The position numbers and the translations under genes were made by a program. From Bradyrhizobium septentrionale (lineage in GTDB: Bacteria; Pseudomonadota; Alphaproteobacteria; Rhizobiales; Xanthobacteraceae): a stretch of DNA of 64,000 bases. The DNA is taken from NCBI RefSeq assembly GCF_011516645.4, contig NZ_CP088285.1:2374501-2438500 (forward strand). The letters are read 5' to 3'. The notes below the pieces were generated by a model. It was not told the DNA's origin and made no database searches. It worked only from the letters and a program-made list of their open reading frames with translations. Of the stretch, positions 59,985-64,000 are shown piece by piece (the stretch's first letter is position 1; each line of letters starts with the position of its first letter).

Positions 59985-60033
59985 GCGGGATGACTCTTCT
60001 TCGAATCGTCATCCCGCCCTATCTCTTTGTTTT
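59985..60033 (+). terminator. Terminator-like hairpin
   Basis: GCGGGATGAC (59985-59994) and GTCATCCCGC (60008-60017) form a perfect 10-bp stem with a 13-nt loop, followed by a T-rich run (CTCTTTGTTTT). It lies between the convergent phosphoesterase and protease genes. Confidence 0.65.
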
Positions 60034-60082
60034 GAGCATGATCTTTGCGGAAAACCGCTACACACTTTTCCGGATCATGCTC
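60034..60082. repeat. Short dispersed palindrome, family D
   Basis: GAGCATGATCTTTGCGGAAA and its inverted partner TTTTCCGGATCATGCTC; same family as 16601-16645. Apart from these two hairpins the gap 59862-60136 shows nothing. Confidence 0.8.
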
Positions 60083-60136
60083 TAGCCATATGCGATCGCC
60101 CTGCCGTAAGGACGGGGAGAGGGAGTAGCGGAGGTC

Positions 60137-61414
60137 TCAATTTCCCCGTTTCGCACCCGCGCTTTGTTCGTTCACCTTGCATACGATCAGGAGCGTATAG
60201 CCGCGCGCGTCCTTTGCGATCTCGGACGTCTCCCGCTTTGACGCATCACGCCACTCGGCTGTCTGGTACTGCACGGCGCTGTTGTCGAGGAAGTCGCGCA
60301 ACGCGCCGGTCTTGATCGCGAAATTGATGTTCTCCGGGATGCTTCCCGTGGCCCGCGCGACCCTGACGGCGTCGAGCTTCGCGGCCACGACGCCGACCAC
60401 ACCGCCGCCAAGATCGAACAGCGGGCCGCCGCTGTTGCCGGGCTGCACCGCGGCGCTGATCTGCAGGAAGCGGGTGTCGTTGAGGATGCCGCTCAGCGAA
60501 GAGACGATGCCCGTGGTCACGGTGAAATCTGATGTCAGCAGCCCGTGATAGGGGTAACCGATCGCCACCACTCCGTTGCCGACCGGAATGGCATTCTGCC
60601 TGATCTTGGCGACGTCCTTGAACGGGGACGGCGCCTGCAGCAGTGCGAGATCGTTGGTTTCATCGCTCGACACCAGCCGCAGCTTGACTGGCGCCTCGCC
60701 GCTCAGATTACCCGTAATCTCGCTGCAGCCATCGATGACATGATGGTTGGTGACGACATGGCCGGTGCTGCTGACCACAAAACCGGTGCCGGTCCCGCCC
60801 CTGGCCTGCTTCTGTGGCGGGTTCGGTGCAGACTGCGCCGGTGCAGCCTGCGGGGCCGCCACGGGCTTCGCCGCGACCGCGAATTCCCCGGCACTGGCGA
60901 CGCCGTTCTTCTTCACCGACATGACGCAGTTGAGCAGCGCCGGCAGCAATTGTCCGGTCTGATTCAGGTTGAACTGAAACAATTGTCCCTGCGCGAATGC
61001 CGTCATCTGGCGCGCCTTGCGGAACTGATTGATCAAATTGGAGTTCACGGGCATCTCGACATTCACGAGCGTGGTGCCAAGCGGCATGCCGTAGACATTG
61101 AACGCCGGCTGGCCGTCAAAGGTCAGCGCAAGCGGAAAGGCCTCGCCCGGCGTCAGACGCCAGCTCTCATGGGCAAAGCCCAGCCGCCAGCTGCCGTTTT
61201 CGGCGATCGCCACCATGAAGAAGATGCCGCTCTGGTAGGTCGACCCCGCCGAGCAATGCGTGAACGCGCCGCTCTTGTCGTCGGTGAAGGCGCCGCCTTT
61301 CCAGTTGCCGACCGTGATCGAGCCATAGGGGCCGCGGGCGCTCGACGGAGTTGCAGACACAAGCAGGCAAACGGCCGCAACGACCGCCCAGATCACAACT
61401 CTCATGACACGCAC
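60137..61414 (-). CDS. Secreted HtrA/DegP-like trypsin-fold protease without PDZ domain
   Basis: 425 residues. A signal peptide (MRVVIWAVVAAVCLLVSATP) is followed by an unusual N-terminal domain of about 150 residues (VGNWKGGAFTDDKSGAFTHC, with AFAQGQLFQFNLN near 139-151) with three cysteines, then a P/A/Q-rich linker (KPVAAPQAAPAQSAPNPPQK). The protease domain from about 205 has the triad H225 (VTNHHVIDGC), D255 (ETNDLALLQ) and S328 (QPGNSGGPLF). No PDZ domain follows; instead a short C-terminal tail. It is probably a periplasmic or secreted protease with a sensory or binding N-domain of unknown role. MRVVI at residue 4 is an alternative start. Confidence 0.88.
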   Translation of the reverse strand: MRVMRVVIWAVVAAVCLLVSATPSSARGPYGSITVGNWKGGAFTDDKSGAFTHCSAGSTYQSGIFFMVAIAENGSWRLGFAHESWRLTPGEAFPLALTFDGQPAFNVYGMPLGTTLVNVEMPVNSNLINQFRKARQMTAFAQGQLFQFNLNQTGQLLPALLNCVMSVKKNGVASAGEFAVAAKPVAAPQAAPAQSAPNPPQKQARGGTGTGFVVSSTGHVVTNHHVIDGCSEITGNLSGEAPVKLRLVSSDETNDLALLQAPSPFKDVAKIRQNAIPVGNGVVAIGYPYHGLLTSDFTVTTGIVSSLSGILNDTRFLQISAAVQPGNSGGPLFDLGGGVVGVVAAKLDAVRVARATGSIPENINFAIKTGALRDFLDNSAVQYQTAEWRDASKRETSEIAKDARGYTLLIVCKVNEQSAGAKRGN

Positions 61415-61612
61415 TCCCCAGCCACAACCCCATCATAGGAGGCGGAGAAATTCATCCGCAAGTGGTGCGCGGCTTGGTCTTTGGTCCTGCGGCCACGCAA
61501 TACCGCCGCGGATGAGGCATTCGCCACACCCTCAGGTTACATGGCGACATGTTCCTATTTTGTTCCTTTGATGTCAACCCGGACATAATCCAAGCGCCGC
61601 GAAAGCGGGATG

Positions 61613-61858
61613 CTACTGCGGCTCCCGAACCGAGGACTGCGCCGGCGGATCCGGATCGTTGAACCAGTACCAGGATGCGAGGGCATGCACGCTGACGCCG
61701 ATCAGGAAGATGCCGGCATAGAGCTCGACCTCGCTGTTCAGCGCCAGCAGGCGGGTGCGCGGCATATAGCCATGGTTCTGGTAGACCCAGAACCAATGTC
61801 CCACGGCGACGATGCCAATGCCGAGCGCGGCGATGGCCCGGCCGGCCGCATTCATCAT
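61613..61858 (-). CDS. Small membrane protein (81 aa) of unknown function
   Basis: 81 residues from the ATG at 61858 (MMNAAGRAIAALG); the frame upstream is not protein-like. Two hydrophobic segments are visible: IAALGIGIVAVGHWFWVYQN and VELYAGIFLIGVSVHALASW. The end is polar (NDPDPPAQSSVREPQ). No family is recognised. The gene stands alone between the secreted protease and the repeat/insertion-sequence region, and its start is uncertain. Confidence 0.55.
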   Translation of the reverse strand: MMNAAGRAIAALGIGIVAVGHWFWVYQNHGYMPRTRLLALNSEVELYAGIFLIGVSVHALASWYWFNDPDPPAQSSVREPQ

Positions 61859-62039
61859 CCTCACGCGACGGTCTCCCAACTCGCCCGGCACGATGAAGAT
61901 ACCGGGCGAAGCTGACGCGGACCTGACGCGGCAACGGAGGGGGCTTGTAACCCGGGTGGAGCCAACGGGTCGCGCGAACGCGCGCCCGATGACAGGCTCC
62001 ACGAAGTCCGGGACGGTATTTCCGCAGAGGGTGCTGTCT

Positions 62040-62169
62040 TCCCCTTCCCCCTGAAAGGGGGAAGGTCGGGATGGGGGTCAGCCGCAGGCGACGCTGCAAG
62101 CGGAGAAAGCAGATCCCCACCCGCTTTGCTCTGGCGCGCAAAGCGACCTCCCCTTTTCAAGGGGAGGTT
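62040..62169. repeat. Dispersed palindromic repeat, family F
   Basis: It begins TTCCCCCTGAAAGGGGGAA (a hairpin by itself) and ends CCCCTTTTCAAGGGGAGG, another hairpin, with CAGATCCCCACCCGC between. The rest of 61859-62186 shows no gene. The IS3-type element begins about 18 bases further on. Confidence 0.7.
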
Positions 62170-62214
62170 TGGAGCAGCGTAGCCGCTGATCTTCCCCCGA
62201 AAAAGTGGACAGGG

Positions 62215-63075
62215 TTAAGCTGGTTTTAGCTCCATCTCGATCGGGGCGAGGTACCCGATGGCGGAATGGAGTCGAGTTCGATTGTAGAAGCCCTCAATGA
62301 AGGCGAAGATATCGCGCTGGGCCTCGGCCCGGGTCTCATATTGGCGATGATGAACGAGCTCGGTCTTCAGGGTATGGAAGAAGCTCTCCATCGGGGCATT
62401 GTCGTAGCAGTCGGCTTTGCGGCTCATTGATGCCGTGATGCCGGCGGCCGACAGGATCGCGCGATAGTCCTGTGAGGCGTACTGCACGCCGCGATCGGAG
62501 TGATGGATCAATCCGCCTTCCGGATGCTGCTGCTGGATTGCCATCTTCAAGGCGGACGAGGCGAGTTCGACCTGCATGTGATCCCGCATCGCCCAACCGA
62601 CGATCTTGCGGCTGAAGAGGTCCATGATGGCCGCCAGGTAGAGCCAGCCCTCTGCAGTCGGAATGTAGGTAATATCGGCGAGCCAGATCCGGTTTGGGGC
62701 CGCGGCTGCAAAATGACGTTCGATGAGGTTCGGCGCGATCGGCAGGCCGTGGCGGCTGTCGGTGGTCCGAACGCGACGCGGTGATGCCATGATGGCGCGG
62801 ATGCCGTGCCGATGCATCAAGCGTTCGATCCGGCCACGGCTGGCGCCACGTCCCTGTACCCGCAGAGCGGCATGGACCCGCGGACTGCCATAGCGTCCGC
62901 CACTGTCTTGATGGACCTGTCGGATCGCAGCCAGCAGCGCGGCATTGGTGGTTGCGCGTGCGTTTACCGGGCGCTCACGCCAAGCGTAATAGCCGGCCGC
63001 CGAGACCCCGAGCACGGCGCACATCAGCCGCACCGGATAGGCGTCGCGATGGTCCTCAATGAAGCGGAAGCTCAT
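62215..63075 (-). CDS. IS3-family transposase OrfB
   Basis: 286 residues, full length for OrfB. It begins MSFRFIEDHRDAYPVRLMCA; the HTH_21-type region GGRYGSPRVHAALR is at about 58-71. The DDE triad is visible in the rve domain: D in IWLADITYIP (about 133), D in HHSDRGVQYAS (about 193) and E in DNAPMESFFHTLKTEL (about 229). Normally OrfA and OrfB are joined by programmed frameshifting to give the active transposase; here the ATG of OrfB overlaps the TGA of an OrfA remnant (ATGA). Without an intact OrfA this copy is probably immobile. Confidence 0.92.
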   Translation of the reverse strand: MSFRFIEDHRDAYPVRLMCAVLGVSAAGYYAWRERPVNARATTNAALLAAIRQVHQDSGGRYGSPRVHAALRVQGRGASRGRIERLMHRHGIRAIMASPRRVRTTDSRHGLPIAPNLIERHFAAAAPNRIWLADITYIPTAEGWLYLAAIMDLFSRKIVGWAMRDHMQVELASSALKMAIQQQHPEGGLIHHSDRGVQYASQDYRAILSAAGITASMSRKADCYDNAPMESFFHTLKTELVHHRQYETRAEAQRDIFAFIEGFYNRTRLHSAIGYLAPIEMELKPA

Positions 63076-63120
63076 GTCCGGGTTCCGGCAAAGATCGCGA
63101 TCGACTTCCTAAGAAACAGC
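63072..63120 (-). pseudogene. OrfA remnant of the IS3-family element
   Basis: Reading leftwards from 63120 the frame gives LFLRKSIAIFAGTRT and a stop that overlaps the OrfB start. LRKSIAIFA is the usual end of IS3-family OrfA. Upstream of it the sequence belongs to the IS110 gene, so the rest of OrfA has been displaced. Confidence 0.55.
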
Positions 63121-64000
63121 CTGATTGGCGTTGCACGGAATGGCCTGCAAGACAAAGCCGAGCGATTTGGCCCGGCGCTGAAGGTTAGCGAGGACGCGGC
63201 TGCGATATTGTCGCTCATATTGGTCGGCACCTGGATCCCTGTAGCTCATGCCATGCCGGAGTGTGTTGTAGAATAAAACTGCAATCTTGCGGGCGGTCGC
63301 CGTCACCGCCTTCGACTTGCCCGCGCGTGAGGACAGCCGGCGATAGAATGCTCCGAGCGCCGTATCGCTCCGCCCCACGGTTGTGGCTGCCAATCGCAGT
63401 AGTGCGGCTGCCCGGCTGGAGGATCTCCGCGTGCGTGAAGATAGTACCTTGCCACCGGAGATTTTGTTGCCGGGTGCGAGGCAGAGCCAAGAGGTGAAGT
63501 GCTTGGCGGTTGGCCACGCCCTCAGATCCTTGCCGCACTCGCCGACGAGCTTCAATGCGAGTGACGGACCCAGCCCATGGATCTCAGTCAGATCAACGCC
63601 GAGCACACCGTACAGCGCGGTCCTGACATCGAAGGTGGGTGTGTTGACCTGCTTGGTCTTTACGCGTGGCTGGGATAGCTTTCCGACCGGCTTTGCTTCT
63701 CTGTTGCTAAGCGCGGCGATCAAGACTTCGAGCTTGCGGTCGCAGTCCAGCATCTTCGCCTGGTAGATGTCGTAGAGTTCCAGCGATTGGGTCAGAGCGA
63801 AGACATGTTCCTCCCGGTCGTTGCCGATCAGCGCCGCGCGGATCGTCTCCGTTGAAGAATGGCAGCGCACGTCTCGATAGGTTGCCAGAACGTCGGGATT
63901 GCGCTCGCCTGCAACAATGGCTCGGATAATCCGCATACCAGTCGCTCCGGTGATATCCGAGACGACATGATGGAGCTGCAGGTTCATCTCCATCAGAGCC
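63109..64000 (-). CDS. IS110-family transposase, C-terminal part (5' end outside window)
   Basis: The frame is open to the window edge (… ALMEMN …), so the N-terminal DEDD catalytic domain lies outside. What is seen is the C-terminal half: the middle region HHVVSDITGATGMRIIRAIV, then the Transposase_20 domain (TEIHGLGPSLALKLVGECG; WLCLAPGNKISGGKVLS; SSRAAALLRLAATTVGRS) with the conserved serine region, and the ending RRAKSLGFVLQAIPC. IS110 enzymes catalyse RNA-guided recombination using a bridge RNA from the element's non-coding end. The stop codon at 63109 lies at or very near the junction with the IS3 remnant. The non-coding end that would hold the bridge RNA is not recognisable here. Confidence 0.9.
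   Translation of the reverse strand, partial: ALMEMNLQLHHVVSDITGATGMRIIRAIVAGERNPDVLATYRDVRCHSSTETIRAALIGNDREEHVFALTQSLELYDIYQAKMLDCDRKLEVLIAALSNREAKPVGKLSQPRVKTKQVNTPTFDVRTALYGVLGVDLTEIHGLGPSLALKLVGECGKDLRAWPTAKHFTSWLCLAPGNKISGGKVLSSRTRRSSSRAAALLRLAATTVGRSDTALGAFYRRLSSRAGKSKAVTATARKIAVLFYNTLRHGMSYRDPGADQYERQYRSRVLANLQRRAKSLGFVLQAIPCNANQAVS

Larger units (their letters stand above)
62187..63120 (-). mobile_element. IS3-family insertion sequence, interrupted by IS110
   Basis: Its right end starts TGATCTTCCCCCGAAAAAGT (62187), a typical IS3-family terminal repeat, 28 bases from the orfB stop. orfB is intact; only the last codons of orfA are seen before an IS110-type element takes over. The left end and most of orfA are outside the window, if they exist. 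Confidence 0.75.

Noticed and set aside
62806..63276. 156-codon plus-strand frame spanning the IS3/IS110 junction
   Set aside because: It is antisense to both transposase genes and crosses an insertion junction.

Overview
The window is a high-GC alphaproteobacterial chromosome segment, most likely from a Bradyrhizobium or a close relative. I infer this from the GC-rich codon use, the many acyl-CoA and ABC-importer genes, and the dispersed palindromic repeats found between almost every gene group (families starting TCATTCCGGGG, GTCGTCCC...GGGACCCAT, CCCTGAGGAG...CCTCAGGATGACGG and GCATGATCCGGAAAA). No rRNA, tRNA or CRISPR array was seen. The only recognisable insertion sequences are at the right edge.

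Layout: 1-8.1 kb is a surface/phage-like block: the 3' part of a giant cadherin-like/beta-helix protein with a metzincin-type zinc site, three tandem phage tail-collar proteins, a GNAT acetyltransferase and a DUF6916 protein. 8.1-9.07 kb is non-coding repeat DNA. 9.07-19.6 kb holds an iron-type alcohol dehydrogenase, an acyl-CoA ligase, a DUF2270 membrane protein, a TauD/TfdA dioxygenase and a complete peptide/opine-type ABC importer (five genes). 19.7-34.7 kb is a catabolic region for a carboxylic acid, probably branched: two acyl-CoA ligases, two acyl-CoA dehydrogenases with the isovaleryl-CoA-dehydrogenase-like catalytic glutamate arrangement, a methylcrotonyl/geranyl-CoA-type carboxylase (two subunits), a beta-keto acid cleavage enzyme, a GST, an AraC regulator and two orphan Liv-type binding proteins. 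Its two divergent promoter regions carry the same spaced inverted-repeat motif, which suggests one regulon.

34.9-39 kb is a Gram-negative sortase system (XRE regulator, VIT/vWA target with an LPKTA tail, class GN sortase), followed by an ADP-forming acyl-CoA synthetase and a secreted trypsin-like protease.

42.7-48 kb is the most interesting part: an atypical LuxR-type regulator, a subtilase fused to a PatG C-terminal domain (the family that matures cyanobactins), then three small proteins with strong Shine-Dalgarno sequences (63, 59 and 113 aa), a possible hidden fourth (53 aa), and an ICMT-type membrane methyltransferase. It looks like a peptide-maturation (RiPP-like) locus, but no heterocyclase, lanthionine or radical-SAM enzyme is present.

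48-62 kb contains housekeeping and accessory genes: HAD hydrolase, MoxR ATPase/VWA pair, DUF2235 hydrolase, RecQ, an MFS exporter, a Baeyer-Villiger-type monooxygenase, a metallophosphoesterase and a secreted HtrA-like protease. The right end (62.2-64 kb) is an IS3-family element whose orfA is cut by an IS110-family element running out of the window.
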